Numbered from the stretch's first letter, positions 1 to 9,600 are shown. The stretch is 55,790 bases of DNA from Nonomuraea ceibae (GCF_019396325.1 NZ_JAHKRO010000061.1:1-55790), one strand, 5' to 3'. Numbers and translations: made by a program. The notes: generated by a model not told the origin, from the letters alone.

Positions 1-431
1 GGCCCCCGACCCCGCCCCCGACCCGGCCGCCGGCTCCCCCGTCGGTGCGGGAGGCGGGTGTCCTGGCCTGGGACGGCTCGGCGGGCTCGGTGCGCGTCCT
101 GGCCGACGGCCCGGGCCCCGTACGCCTGCGGATCGCGTACCTGAGACGGGAGAACGGCGGCGAGGCCCGCGAGGTGGGCCAGGAGACGCGCACCCTCACG
201 GGCCGCACCGCGTACACGGCCCAGGTGGGCCGCACCCCGGCGGCGGTGCCCTGCGGCGACCGGGCGTACCTGGCGATCCTCGCCATGACGGAGCCGGCCG
301 CCGCCAACGGCCCCCAGATCCGCGAGGTGCCCGTGGACGGCCCGCCCTGCCCGACCCGCACCCCCGCCACGCCGTCCCCGTCGCCCGCCACCACCCACCC
401 GACGCCGGAGGCGGCCCCGGCCACCGGCTGA
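1..431 (+). CDS. C-terminal part of a Pro-rich protein, cut by the window edge
   Basis: The reading frame is open from position 3, so the gene starts before the window; a GTG at 45 is possible but the proline-rich codons ahead of it are in the same frame and look like a linker. What is visible is a Pro-rich stretch, a compact domain of about 85 residues with two cysteines (PCGD and PPCP) that may form a disulfide, and a Pro/Thr/Ser-rich tail. This layout suits the extracellular end of a membrane protein, for example the sensor part of a Ser/Thr kinase like those at 18828-22663, but no kinase or membrane segment is visible here. I do not recognise the domain. Confidence 0.6.
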   Translation, partial: PPTPPPTRPPAPPSVREAGVLAWDGSAGSVRVLADGPGPVRLRIAYLRRENGGEAREVGQETRTLTGRTAYTAQVGRTPAAVPCGDRAYLAILAMTEPAAANGPQIREVPVDGPPCPTRTPATPSPSPATTHPTPEAAPATG

Positions 432-509
432 GGCCGGGCACACCGCAGGATGCGGCGGCGCGGCCGGACGCCGGATGCTGGGAGCACGACCAGCTCAGGG
501 GAGGCCAGT

Positions 510-833
510 GTGAGGCTCGGCAACGTGCTGATTCCCGTCACCGATCTGGACCAGGCGATCGCGTTCTACGGGCTGCCGGTGCGGTTCCGGGACGGCGACA
601 GGTTCGCGGCGCTGGACGCGGGCGGGGTGACGATCGCGCTGGCCGGTCCGGCCGAGCACGTCACCGCGTCGGCCGCGCCCTCGTACCGGGTGGACGACAC
701 GGCGGCGGCGGTGGCGGAGCTGGCGGCGCGCGGCGCCGAGGTGGTGCGGGCACCGGAGGCGGGGCCGCACGAGACCCGGGCGGTGCTGCGCGACCCGTCG
801 GGCAACGTCTTCGTGCTCTATTCGCCGCTCTGA
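510..833 (+). CDS. VOC (glyoxalase/bleomycin resistance) superfamily protein
   Basis: A 107-residue single-domain protein of the vicinal oxygen chelate fold. The N-terminus reads NVLIPVTDLDQAIAFYG, typical of the first VOC strand and helix, and the C-terminus reads LRDPSGNVFVLYSP, the usual last strand. GTG at 510 is chosen because a GGGGAGG sequence lies just upstream (about 498-504) and because the reading frame before it is not VOC-like. Such small proteins act as dimers in metal-dependent isomerisation or dioxygenation, or bind antibiotics; the substrate cannot be told. Its stop overlaps the convergent thioesterase gene by 16 bases. Confidence 0.8.
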   Translation: MRLGNVLIPVTDLDQAIAFYGLPVRFRDGDRFAALDAGGVTIALAGPAEHVTASAAPSYRVDDTAAAVAELAARGAEVVRAPEAGPHETRAVLRDPSGNVFVLYSPL

Positions 834-1465
834 GCGGCGCCCCGGACCGGCAGCCCGTCGCGCACCCAGGCGGCGGGGGTGACGAACAGCCCGGCCGCCT
901 CCACGAGCACCGTGCCGTCGGGCGCGCTGATGCGGCCGCCGGCCCAGTTCTTGCGGCCCTCCGACCGCGTGTGCTCGGCCGTGGCGACGACGGGGGCGCC
1001 GTACGGGACCATCGCCCGGTAGGTCATGGTGAGCGAGACGGTCACGCCGGCGAACCCGGCGGCGGCGTTGGCCTGGCCGAGCAGGTGGTCGAGCACCATC
1101 GCGCTGATGCCGCCGTGGACTCCGCCGGGCGGCCCCTCGTGCAGCGGCCGGAACGTCACCTCGGCCCGCACACCGGCCGGGGTCCGCTCGACGACGAGCG
1201 GGAGGGCGAACGGGTTCGCCGCGCCCACGACGGCGTTGCCGAGGGCGCGCAGGCTGCCGTCGGGGGCGATCTCGTACGGGTGCGGGGCCGGGCCGCCGGA
1301 TCCGCCGAGCCGCCTGGTCAGGGCCTCCAGCTCGGCGGCTACGGCGGCCAGCTCGTCCGGGGGCGCGCCGGTGGTGGCCACGGCGTCCATAAGGCGTCTG
1401 GTCCGCTCGGCCAGCTCGGTCAGCGCCTCAGCTCTGGCTCCGTCGGTTGCGGCCTCGATCGTCAT
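818..1465 (-). CDS. PaaI-like hot-dog thioesterase
   Basis: A 215-residue protein. Residues 1-60 are helical and Ala/Glu-rich; the rest is a 4HBT hot-dog fold. The PFALPL segment at residues 85-90 and GGVHGG at 114-119 match acyl-CoA thioesterases of the PaaI/UPF0152 type, where the HGG loop contacts the CoA pantetheine. It probably hydrolyses acyl-CoA esters in the cytoplasm; substrate unknown. The ATG at 1465 is the first methionine before the recognisable sequence; a longer frame upstream is low-complexity shadow. No strong ribosome binding site is seen. Upstream lies a short palindrome (1487-1499). It is monocistronic and overlaps the VOC gene end to end. Confidence 0.75.
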   Translation of the reverse strand: MTIEAATDGARAEALTELAERTRRLMDAVATTGAPPDELAAVAAELEALTRRLGGSGGPAPHPYEIAPDGSLRALGNAVVGAANPFALPLVVERTPAGVRAEVTFRPLHEGPPGGVHGGISAMVLDHLLGQANAAAGFAGVTVSLTMTYRAMVPYGAPVVATAEHTRSEGRKNWAGGRISAPDGTVLVEAAGLFVTPAAWVRDGLPVRGAAQSGE

Positions 1466-1486
1466 GATGGTCCACGCTACCGAATT

Positions 1487-1499
1487 CCGTTCTAAACGG
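1487..1499. promoter_or_regulatory. Short palindrome upstream of the thioesterase gene
   Basis: CCGTT-CTA-AACGG has perfect 5-bp arms, 21 bases before the thioesterase start. It could be a TetR-class operator; arms this short can occur by chance. Confidence 0.3.
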
Positions 1500-1768
1500 G
1501 AACGACACGCCCGGTTCGGTAGATCTTTTGAGGTTTTATCACCTTTGTCGTGACACTTCCGTAACATAGCTGACCTGCGGTATCGGCCATGGGCAACGGA
1601 TGGCAGTGTCTTTGCGCGTGCTTGACCTGCCGTTACGTGCCGGTAGCCTCCTGCATCACGGACGAACACAGGTCTCCGGTTCGTCACGACCGTCCCAGGA
1701 CTACCCCTGGTACCCCGGGACGCTCGTGCCGAAACCGGCCCGGCTCGGAAGGGTTCCCCCGCACTTCC
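1500..1768 (+). other. Long untranslated stretch before the CHAP gene
   Basis: About 300 bases separate the thioesterase start from the CHAP start. The left part is AT-richer for this genome (ATCTTTTGAGGTTTTATC, then GTAACATAGC near 1561) and probably holds the promoter. The right part, about 1590-1768, is GC-rich with local inverted repeats such as GTCCC...GGGAC. An open frame runs through it in phase with the CHAP gene from an ATG at 1589, but its Cys- and Arg-rich translation looks non-coding. I looked for the conserved boxes of a c-di-AMP riboswitch and did not find them. Confidence 0.4.
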
Positions 1769-3622
1769 ATGACGACCCCAGAGATGAAGAAGTTCATCGA
1801 TCTTCTCGAGAGCCAGCTCGGCTACTCGGAGAAGGCCGGCGCGTACACCAAGTTCGGCGACTGGTACGGCTCCAACGTCGAGTTCGACGCCGACTACACC
1901 GGCGCGCCCTGGTGCGACATGTTCCTCTCCTGGGCGGCCACCAAGCTCGGGTACGAGGAGTGGATGGGGCAGTTCGCCTGGACCGTGGCGCACGCCAAGT
2001 GGTTCAAGCGGCAGGACGCCTGGGGCACCAAGCCGCAGCCCGGCGCGTTCGTCTTCTACGACTGGAGCGGCACCAACGACATCGACCGCATCGACCACGT
2101 CGGGGTCGTCACCCGCGTCGAGGGCGGCCGGATCTTCACCATCGAGGGCAACATCGACGGCGGCGTCGCCAAACGCAAGGAACGCGACACCAGCAAGGTC
2201 GTCGGCTACGGCTACCCGTGGAAGATCAAGGAACGGCTGGACGAGAAGGAGGCCCAGCGCGTCCTCAAGGAGGCCGGCACCCGATCCGCCGAGGCCGGCA
2301 CCTACCAGCCGTCCGAGCAGCTCACGACGCTGATCCCGCGCGCCGAGAGCGACCTGCGCATCCCCCTCGCCGCCCCCACGCCCGGCGCCCGCACCGGCTC
2401 GCTGCAGAACCTGGAGATCGCCTCGCCCGACTCCGGGCGGACCGAGTCAGGGCGGGCCCAGCCCAAGACCGAGTCCCGCACGCGGCCCGACGCCCCCGCC
2501 ACGGCCGCCAAGCCGGCCAAGGACGCCAAGGCCGCCACCGCGCCGCAGTCCCAGGTGGGAGCGCCGTCCACCGACGGCAAGGCCGCCTCCGCCGCGCCCA
2601 AGCCCGGCAAGCACGCCAAGCACTCGACCGCCGACACCAGCGCGGCCACCACCGGGCCGATGCCCGCCATCGTGGACGCCTCCATCGCCACCCCGGCCGC
2701 GCCCGCCGACTCCACCACGCTGGTCACCTCCGCCCTCGTCGCGGCGCTCGCGGTGCTGGCCATCGCCAAGACCAGGAGCCTGCGCCTGCGCCCGGCCGGC
2801 CGTGCCGTCGCCGCCGCCGCTGTCGCCGCGCCTCCCGCCGCTCCGGCCCACCGCCGCCGCAAGCCGCGCAAGCGCGTCTCCCTGTCCGCCAGGCGCGACG
2901 CCGTCGAGCTGGCCGCGCCGCCCAAGCTCCTGGACGCCGCCGAGCCCGTCAGCGCGCTCCGCTCCCTCCAGGACACCGCCACGCCGGTCACCACCCCGCG
3001 TGAGCCCCTCGTCGTCCCCGCCGCCGCACCGGCGACCACAGGGCCGTTCGAGCCCATCGTCATCCCGGTCACCGCCTCGGTCGCCCCCATCGTCATCCCC
3101 CCGGCGACGACCCCCTTCAACGCCTTCACCCGCCTCCCGGAAACCACCGGCGAGTTCGCCCCCATCCCGGCGACGACCGGGGAGTTCGGCCGCGTGCCGG
3201 CGACGACCGGGGAGTTCGCGCGGCCGGTGTTCTCGGACGGGGCCGCGCTCGTGCCGGGGGGCAGCGCCGACGCGTTCGACGCGTTCGCCCGGCCGCCTGT
3301 CCGCCAGCACGGTTACGCCGGGCGGCGGCGGCGCTACGAGCACCCGATCGAGGAGCCGGGGTTCGCCGCCGACGCTCCCCCGCGCGGGCGCCGGCACCGC
3401 AACGGGGGCGTGTCGCCGCAGTACCTGGAGCCGTTCGCGCAGGACGCGCCGCTGCGTGGCCGTCGCCACCGTACGGCCGCCCAGCAGGCGCGTACGGCGG
3501 CGCACCAGCAGATGGCGCTGACGGGCCCGCCGCAGCGGCAGTCGTCGGAGGACACCGCCCCCTCCCGGGGCGGCGGCGCCCGCCGCACGGCCCACCAGCG
3601 CCGGGGCCGTCACCGCGCCTGA
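1769..3622 (+). CDS. CHAP-domain surface protein with TTGEF repeats
   Basis: A 617-residue protein. Residues 1-160 form a CHAP amidase/endopeptidase domain: catalytic Cys in PWCDMF (C49), His in IDHVGVV (H110) and polar IEGNID (126-131). A long Ala/Lys/Pro-rich linker follows, then one membrane-spanning segment at about 314-335, a basic stretch, and a tail with tandem TTGxF units (TTGPF, TTGEF, TTGEF, TTGEF) ending very Arg-rich. CHAP enzymes cleave peptidoglycan stem peptides or cross-bridges. No N-terminal signal peptide is visible with either possible start, so how the CHAP domain reaches the wall is unclear. ATG 1769 is chosen because MTTPEMKKFIDLLESQLGYS is the natural domain start; GGAAGGG lies about 12 bases upstream. 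Confidence 0.8.
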   Translation: MTTPEMKKFIDLLESQLGYSEKAGAYTKFGDWYGSNVEFDADYTGAPWCDMFLSWAATKLGYEEWMGQFAWTVAHAKWFKRQDAWGTKPQPGAFVFYDWSGTNDIDRIDHVGVVTRVEGGRIFTIEGNIDGGVAKRKERDTSKVVGYGYPWKIKERLDEKEAQRVLKEAGTRSAEAGTYQPSEQLTTLIPRAESDLRIPLAAPTPGARTGSLQNLEIASPDSGRTESGRAQPKTESRTRPDAPATAAKPAKDAKAATAPQSQVGAPSTDGKAASAAPKPGKHAKHSTADTSAATTGPMPAIVDASIATPAAPADSTTLVTSALVAALAVLAIAKTRSLRLRPAGRAVAAAAVAAPPAAPAHRRRKPRKRVSLSARRDAVELAAPPKLLDAAEPVSALRSLQDTATPVTTPREPLVVPAAAPATTGPFEPIVIPVTASVAPIVIPPATTPFNAFTRLPETTGEFAPIPATTGEFGRVPATTGEFARPVFSDGAALVPGGSADAFDAFARPPVRQHGYAGRRRRYEHPIEEPGFAADAPPRGRRHRNGGVSPQYLEPFAQDAPLRGRRHRTAAQQARTAAHQQMALTGPPQRQSSEDTAPSRGGGARRTAHQRRGRHRA

Positions 3623-3640
3623 CCGGACCCCCGGGCCGGA

Positions 3641-3661
3641 GGGCGGGCGACGGGCCCGCCC
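3641..3661 (+). terminator. GC-rich hairpin between the CHAP and cupin genes
   Basis: GGGCGGGC and GCCCGCCC form an 8-bp perfect stem around GACGG, 19 bases after the CHAP stop. There is no U-tract, as is common in high-GC actinobacteria. A TATGCT at 3662-3667 right after it could be the -10 box of the cupin gene. Confidence 0.5.
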
Positions 3662-3697
3662 TATGCTCGGGAGGACCACGAGCCGCGAAGGAGTCTC

Positions 3698-4185
3698 ATG
3701 TCCTACCCCGAACCCCGCTATTTCGGCGAGAGCGGCGAGCGGAACGCCGTGCTGCGCCCCGCCGACGCGCCGCCCGACCTGCAGATGGGCGGCGGAGGCG
3801 CCGCCCACTACCTGGGCACGGGCGCGAGCACGAACGGCGCGTTCGGGCTCTACCGATGGGAGATGGGGCCCCGGCCGTCAGGCCCGGCGCCGCACTTCCA
3901 CCGGACCATCACCGAGTCCTTCTACGTGCTGTCCGGCACGATCCGGCTCTACGACGGCACGACCTGGATCGACGGGAAGCCGGGCGACTTCCTGTTCGTG
4001 CCCGAGGGCGGCGTCCACGCCTTCCGCAACGAGTCCGGCGAGCCGGCGTCGATGCTGATCCTGTTCACGCCGGGCGCGCCGCGGGAGGCGTACTTCGAGG
4101 AGAGCGTGGCGCTGATGGCGAGCGGCCGGCAGCCCAGCGCCGAGGAGCTGGCCGACCTCTACCTGCGCCACGACCAGTACATGGT

Positions 4186-4189
<4 letters not shown>
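3698..4189 (+). CDS. Cupin_2 domain protein
   Basis: A 163-residue single cupin. The first motif is APHFHRTITESFYVLSG, giving two His and one Glu metal ligands, and the second is FLFVPEGGVHAFRN with the last His. It is a small metal-binding beta barrel, cytoplasmic, with no signal peptide. Proteins of this size are dioxygenases, isomerases or small-molecule binders; the C-terminal helix (residues 130-163) does not narrow it down. The start is the ATG after AAGGAG (3687-3692), a good ribosome binding site. It converges on gdhA and shares its stop: the plus-strand TAG and minus-strand TAG overlap within one CTAG. Confidence 0.8.
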
Positions 4190-5529
<1,340 letters not shown>

Positions 5530-5560
5530 GGATTCTCCCCACTCATTTGCATTCGCCCCT

Positions 5561-5574
5561 CACCTTAAGAGGTG
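5561..5574. promoter_or_regulatory. Palindrome upstream of gdhA
   Basis: CACCT-TAAG-AGGTG, perfect 5-bp arms, 32 bases upstream of the gdhA start. A candidate operator for nitrogen control; it does not match the usual GlnR direct-repeat layout. Confidence 0.35.
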
Positions 5575-5673
5575 CGCATTTGTGAGAAGTCGCCGGGACC
5601 CCGAAACAGGTCGCACGCTGCGTGACGGACTCTTACTCTGTGTGGCGAACGCGAACCCCCACGAGGAGACACG

Positions 5674-5967
5674 ATGATCCGCGACTTCGCCCTGGCCGCC
5701 CTCGCGGGCGCCGCGCTCGGCACCGCCTCCCCCGCGCAGGCGACCGACGTGCCCGCCTACACCTGCGACAACCTGCGCGGCGACCCGGCGACGACCGTGC
5801 TGTACGGCCCCTGCGAGGCCACTCCTGGGGCGGTCACCTCGGGTGAGTTCGCCGGCGAGGTGACCGGCCAGACCCGGCAGTACGCGATCCGCATCCGGTG
5901 CACCGGCGGCGGCCGGGCGGCGCTGCCGGGCGAGGTCCTGATGCAGGACTGCACCCGCGTCGGTTAG
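5674..5967 (+). CDS. Small secreted protein, unknown function
   Basis: A 97-residue protein beginning with a signal peptide (MIRDFALAALAGAALGTASP, cleavage likely after AQA near residue 23). The mature part of about 74 residues has four cysteines (YTCDN, GPCEA, IRCTG, QDCTR), enough for two disulfides. GAGGAG lies 8 bases before the ATG, and a TACTCT -10-like box sits at 5634-5639. I do not recognise the family; no catalytic motif is visible. Its stop overlaps that of the convergent MFS gene by three bases. Confidence 0.7.
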   Translation: MIRDFALAALAGAALGTASPAQATDVPAYTCDNLRGDPATTVLYGPCEATPGAVTSGEFAGEVTGQTRQYAIRIRCTGGGRAALPGEVLMQDCTRVG

Positions 5968-7346
5968 CCCCCGGCGTGGGCGCCCTCGACGGGCCGGCGG
6001 CCTGGCAGCAGCCGGACGAGCCCGCAGCAGGCCACGAGGGCCGCGGCGACCACCGTCAGCCCGGCGGTGACGCCGCCGGCGGTGTGGAGGTAGACGGTGG
6101 TGACGGCGGCGGCGCCGACGCTGTTGGCCAGTTGCTGGCTGGCCGACAGGGCGCCGCTGGCGCTGCCCGACTCCCTGGCGTCGACGCCGCCGAGCGTGAC
6201 CTGGTAGACGCTGCCGAAGCAGGAGCCCAGGCCGAGCCCGATGACGAGGACGGGCGGGACGAGCGCCCAGACGGCCGGTCCGGTGCCCAGCGCGAGCAGC
6301 CAGAGCGCGCCGGTGAGCGTGATGAGCAGCCCGGTCAGGATGAGCCGGCGGCCGAGGCGGTCCAGCAGCCGGTGCGAGGCGACGGAGGCGACGACGATGC
6401 CGGCGGCGAGCGGCGCCAGGCTGGCGGACGCCTGGGTGGGCGTGCGGTGCAGCGCGTCCTGGAGGAAGAGCGCGAGCAGGAACAGCAGGCCGGAGACGGC
6501 GGCGTTGAACACCAGGCCGAGGGTCAGCCCGGAGACGAAGCCGCGGTTGCGCAGCAGTGAGGGTTCGATGAGCGGGCTCGGCGCGGTGCGCTGACGCCGT
6601 GCGAACAGGACGAAGAACACCGCTCCCGCCGCCAGGCAGGCGGCGGCCCGGGGCGTCCAGCCGTGGCCCGCGCCGTCGATGAGCCCGTACAGCAGGCCGA
6701 GCATGGCGGCGGCGAGCAGGCCGGAGCCGGGGCCGTCGACCTTGACGGCGCGCTCGCCCTCGTCGCGGGGCAGCAGCCGGACGGCGAGGACGACCGCCAG
6801 GCCGCCCAGCACGATGTTGATCAGGAACATGGCGCGCCAGCCGAGGCCGAGCAGGTCGGCGTCGATGAGGACGCCGGCCAGGATCGGCCCGCCGATGGAC
6901 GCCAGGCCGAGGGCGGGGGCGAAGACGCCGAACGCCTTGCCGAGTTCCTCGCGGGGGAACACGGCGCCGAGGATGCCGAACCCCTGCGGGATCAGCAGCG
7001 CCCCGAGCGCCCCCTGGAGCAGCCGGAAGACGACGATCGAGACCGGGTCCCAGGCCAGGCCGCAGGCGACGGAGGCGAGGGTGAAGCCGGTGACGCCGAC
7101 GAGGAACAGGCGGCGGCGGCCGTACTTGTCGCCCAGGCGGCCGCCGACCACGAGCAGGACTCCCATGGACAGCGCGTAGGCGCTGCCGAGCCATTGGATG
7201 AGGGGCTCGCCGCCGGACAGGTCGGCGGCGATGGTGGGCGCGGCGAGGTTGGTGATCGTCGCGTCGAGGAGGTCGAGGATGGCGGCGAACAGGACGACGG
7301 CCAGGACGGCCCAGCGTCTCCGGCCGGTGGTCACGGCTGTGGACAA
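5964..7346 (-). CDS. MFS drug efflux transporter (DHA2-like)
   Basis: A 460-residue integral membrane protein with the marks of proton-driven drug exporters: LDATITNLAAPTIAADL in the first helix (motif D1), GRLGDKYGRRRLFLVG (motif A), RLLQGALGALLIPQ (motif B) and GLASIGGPILAGVL (motif C). Fourteen membrane segments are likely. TTG 7346 is proposed as start because it follows the upstream stop by 14 bases and CGAGAG precedes it; GTG 7334 is the alternative. It lies behind the NAD(P)-binding gene in a two-gene operon divergent from a MarR regulator, the usual layout for an inducible efflux module. Confidence 0.85.
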   Translation of the reverse strand: MSTAVTTGRRRWAVLAVVLFAAILDLLDATITNLAAPTIAADLSGGEPLIQWLGSAYALSMGVLLVVGGRLGDKYGRRRLFLVGVTGFTLASVACGLAWDPVSIVVFRLLQGALGALLIPQGFGILGAVFPREELGKAFGVFAPALGLASIGGPILAGVLIDADLLGLGWRAMFLINIVLGGLAVVLAVRLLPRDEGERAVKVDGPGSGLLAAAMLGLLYGLIDGAGHGWTPRAAACLAAGAVFFVLFARRQRTAPSPLIEPSLLRNRGFVSGLTLGLVFNAAVSGLLFLLALFLQDALHRTPTQASASLAPLAAGIVVASVASHRLLDRLGRRLILTGLLITLTGALWLLALGTGPAVWALVPPVLVIGLGLGSCFGSVYQVTLGGVDARESGSASGALSASQQLANSVGAAAVTTVYLHTAGGVTAGLTVVAAALVACCGLVRLLPGRRPVEGAHAGG

Positions 7347-7360
7347 GGGGGTTCTCTCGT

Positions 7361-8203
7361 TCAGCGCCGGGTGAAGGCCGCGGCGTTCTCGGCGGCCCAC
7401 TGGCGGAAGGTGCGGGCGGGGGTGCCGAGGAGGGTCTGGGTGGTGTCGGCGATGGCGGCGGGCTGCCGGGAGGCGGTGGCCCACCAGGCGAGGAGCGATC
7501 CGGCGGACGCCGCCGGCATGTAGCGGACGAGCTGGCGCTCGGCCTCCTCGTGGGTGATCCGGACGACGGGGATCTCGTGCCCGGCGACCTCGGACAGGAT
7601 GGCGAGCTGCTGCCTGAAGGTGAGCCCTTCGGGGCCGGTGAGCGTGATCGCGCGGCCCCGGAGCCGGGTGCCGGTCAGCGCCTCGCAGGCGACGTCGGCG
7701 ATGTCGGCGGAGTGGATGGGCGCGAGTTCGGCGTCGGGGTAGGCGAGCTGGACCGGCCGGCCCTGGCTGATGTCGTACGCCCAGCCGAGTGCGTTGCCGG
7801 CGAAGGCGTCCGGCCGCAGGAACGTGCTCGGCAGGCCGGAGGCGGTCAGGGCCCGCTCGACCAGGAGGCTCTGGCTCGCCATGGGGTCGGTCTCGGCGTC
7901 GGGGCTCAGGACCGACGAGGACGACAGCAGGACGACGTGGCCGACGCCGGCGGACTGGGCGGCCTTGGTGAAGGCGTCGATGCCGTCGGGGTCGGGATAG
8001 AGGAAGACCTGCTCGACGCCGTGCAGGGCCGGGCCGAACGTCTCCGGCCGGTCGAGGACGACCTCGGCGGTCTGGACCCCGGCGGGGACGGTGAGCTCGG
8101 CGGGGCGGGCGCTGGCGGCGCGGACGGGCAGCCCGGCGGCGTGGAGGCGGGCGACGAGCGCCTGGGCGACCTGGCCGCGGGCGCCGGTGACGAGGATGGT
8201 CAT
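7361..8203 (-). CDS. NmrA/NAD(P)-binding atypical short-chain dehydrogenase
   Basis: A 280-residue protein with an N-terminal Rossmann motif, TILVTGARGQVAQ (residues 2-14), the TGxxGxxG pattern of extended SDRs, and the NmrA-like quinone reductase or regulator layout: VVLLSSSSV, LRPDAFAGN, and DIADVACEAL with ITLTGPEGLT near the C-terminus. These proteins bind NAD(P) and reduce quinones or act as redox sensors. ATG 8203 has GGAG about 6 bases upstream, so the longer frame to 8245, which would run through the operator, is not used. First gene of an operon with the MFS exporter; control probably by the divergent MarR protein. Confidence 0.85.
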   Translation of the reverse strand: MTILVTGARGQVAQALVARLHAAGLPVRAASARPAELTVPAGVQTAEVVLDRPETFGPALHGVEQVFLYPDPDGIDAFTKAAQSAGVGHVVLLSSSSVLSPDAETDPMASQSLLVERALTASGLPSTFLRPDAFAGNALGWAYDISQGRPVQLAYPDAELAPIHSADIADVACEALTGTRLRGRAITLTGPEGLTFRQQLAILSEVAGHEIPVVRITHEEAERQLVRYMPAASAGSLLAWWATASRQPAAIADTTQTLLGTPARTFRQWAAENAAAFTRR

Positions 8204-8231
8204 GGCCACTCCATTCGTTGACTGAAGACAC

Positions 8232-8249
8232 ATGCATGACAGCATGCAT
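8232..8249. promoter_or_regulatory. MarR-type operator between divergent genes
   Basis: ATGCATG-ACAG-CATGCAT is a perfect 7-bp inverted repeat with a 4-base spacer. It lies between the divergent NAD(P)-binding and MarR genes and runs into a TATAAAAT sequence (8249-8256) that looks like the -10 box of the MarR gene. Binding here would block both directions. Confidence 0.7.
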
Positions 8250-8292
8250 ATAAAATCCTGTCAACATGTGCCCTCGGAGGTACGATTTACAA

Positions 8293-8754
8293 ATGACGGA
8301 CGATGAGCTGCTCGACGCCGTGGGTCCCGCGTTCTCCAAGCTGAGGCGCACCTCGCTGCTGGAGGTCGAGAACCCGATCTCCGCCAAGGACCTCAGCCGG
8401 ACGCTCGTGCTCAACGTCGTCCTGGAGCACCCCGGCGAGGAGGTCACCGTCGGCGGGGTGGCCGACCTGCTCGGCGTCGACCCCTCGGTGGCCAGCCGGA
8501 TGGTCAGCGACAACATCAAGGCCGGCTACCTGGTCCGCGCCGCCTCCCAGCAGGACGGCCGCCGCACCGTCCTGCACCTCAGCCCGGAGGGCCGGGAGCT
8601 CATGGCCCGCTTCCGCCGCCACCAGCGGGCCGCCTACGAGTTCATCACCGCCGACTGGTCCGAGCGCGACCGGCTCGACTTCGCCCGCCTCATGCTCAAG
8701 TACGTCGACTCCCTGGCCACCCTCAGCGCCCGCAGGGCCCCGGACCCCCGGTAA
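8293..8754 (+). CDS. MarR family transcriptional regulator
   Basis: A 153-residue winged-helix protein: helix-turn-helix VGGVADLLGVDPSVASRMV, wing DGRRTVLHLSPEGREL, then a C-terminal dimerisation helix. Such proteins usually repress a neighbouring efflux or detoxification operon until a phenolic or drug ligand binds. ATG 8293 follows GGAGG at 12 bases; an earlier in-frame ATG (8266) overlaps the promoter region and lacks a ribosome binding site. It is divergent from the NAD(P)-binding/MFS operon, with a perfect palindrome between them. Confidence 0.85.
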   Translation: MTDDELLDAVGPAFSKLRRTSLLEVENPISAKDLSRTLVLNVVLEHPGEEVTVGGVADLLGVDPSVASRMVSDNIKAGYLVRAASQQDGRRTVLHLSPEGRELMARFRRHQRAAYEFITADWSERDRLDFARLMLKYVDSLATLSARRAPDPR

Positions 8755-8796
8755 AACCGCTGGCCGCGACGGCATCGGGCTGGCACACTTCCGACG

Positions 8797-9597
8797 ATGC
8801 GCGCATACGTCGAAGAGATGGCGGCCAGGCTGGCCGAGGTGCCCGGGGTGCGGGGCGTGATGCTCGGCGGGAGCCGGGCGCGCGGCGAGCACGGGCCGGG
8901 CTCCGACTGGGACCTGGGCGTCTACTACCGGGGCGAGCTGGATCTCGGCGCGCTGCGGGCGCTGGCCGGGCCGGGGGTCGAGGTGGCCGGGCCGGGCGGC
9001 TGGGGCCCGTGGGTGAACGGCGGCGCCTGGCTGACCGTCGGCGACGTCGCGGTGGACTGGATCCTGCGTGACCTGGACCGGGTGGAGCGGGTGTGGGCCG
9101 ACTGCCGGGAGGGCCGCTACGAGGTGGCGATCCAGGCCGGGCATCCGCTGGGCTTCTGGTCGCCGTGCTATCCGGGCGAGGTGGCGCTGGGCCAGGTGCT
9201 CGCGGACCCGTCGGGCGAGCTGGCGCGGCTGCGCGCGGAGGTCGCCGTCTATCCGGAGCCGCTGCGGCTGGCGCTGACGGCGAGCGCGTGGGAGGCGGAG
9301 TTCCTGACCGGGATCGCGGCCAAGAGCGCGGCCCGCGCCGACGGGCTGCACGTGGCGCTGTGCCTGTCGCGGGCGTTCGGCGTGCTGGCCCAGGCGCTGT
9401 ACGCGGCCGACCGGCGCTGGTGCCTCAACGAGAAGGGCGCGCTGGCGGTCGCCGGGACGCTCCCGGCCGCGCCCGAGGGGTTCGCCGGGCGGGTGCGGGC
9501 GATCCTGGGCGCGCTCGGCCAGGACGCGGAGCCGCTGGCTGCGGCGGTGGAGGAGGCGCGGGCCCTGGTGGCCGAGACCCGCGCCGCCCTGGAGTGA
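8797..9597 (+). CDS. Nucleotidyltransferase-fold protein
   Basis: A 266-residue protein with the minimal nucleotidyltransferase signature: GGSRARG (24-30), then SDWDLG with Asp37 and Asp39, and a third acidic residue in VAVDWILR (Asp87). All three metal-binding carboxylates are present, so it should be active. The C-terminal 140 residues are helical, as in aminoglycoside nucleotidyltransferases and uncharacterised relatives. The substrate may be a drug, nucleotide or protein and cannot be assigned. No Shine-Dalgarno sequence is visible; CACACT lies 7 bases before the ATG, so the mRNA may be leaderless. It ends 3 bases before the convergent MMPL gene. Confidence 0.75.
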   Translation: MRAYVEEMAARLAEVPGVRGVMLGGSRARGEHGPGSDWDLGVYYRGELDLGALRALAGPGVEVAGPGGWGPWVNGGAWLTVGDVAVDWILRDLDRVERVWADCREGRYEVAIQAGHPLGFWSPCYPGEVALGQVLADPSGELARLRAEVAVYPEPLRLALTASAWEAEFLTGIAAKSAARADGLHVALCLSRAFGVLAQALYAADRRWCLNEKGALAVAGTLPAAPEGFAGRVRAILGALGQDAEPLAAAVEEARALVAETRAALE

Positions 9598-9600
9598 GCC

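Noticed and set aside
1500..1768. Possible c-di-AMP (ydaO) riboswitch before the CHAP gene
   Set aside because: The conserved GGGTGAA and CCGTCAGCTAA-type boxes are absent; only gene context suggested it.
818..2098. 426-codon minus-strand frame extending the thioesterase upstream
   Set aside because: The extra sequence overlaps the CHAP domain gene and its promoter, and the hot-dog protein has its natural start at 1465.
5560..7194. Long minus-strand frame of 544 codons
   Set aside because: Its Arg/Pro/Ala-rich translation is the shadow of the MFS transporter in another frame, typical of high-GC DNA.
8218..8256. TTGACT and TATAAA as a -35/-10 pair for the MarR gene
   Set aside because: The spacer is 25 bases, too long for a sigma-70 promoter; only the -10-like box is kept.
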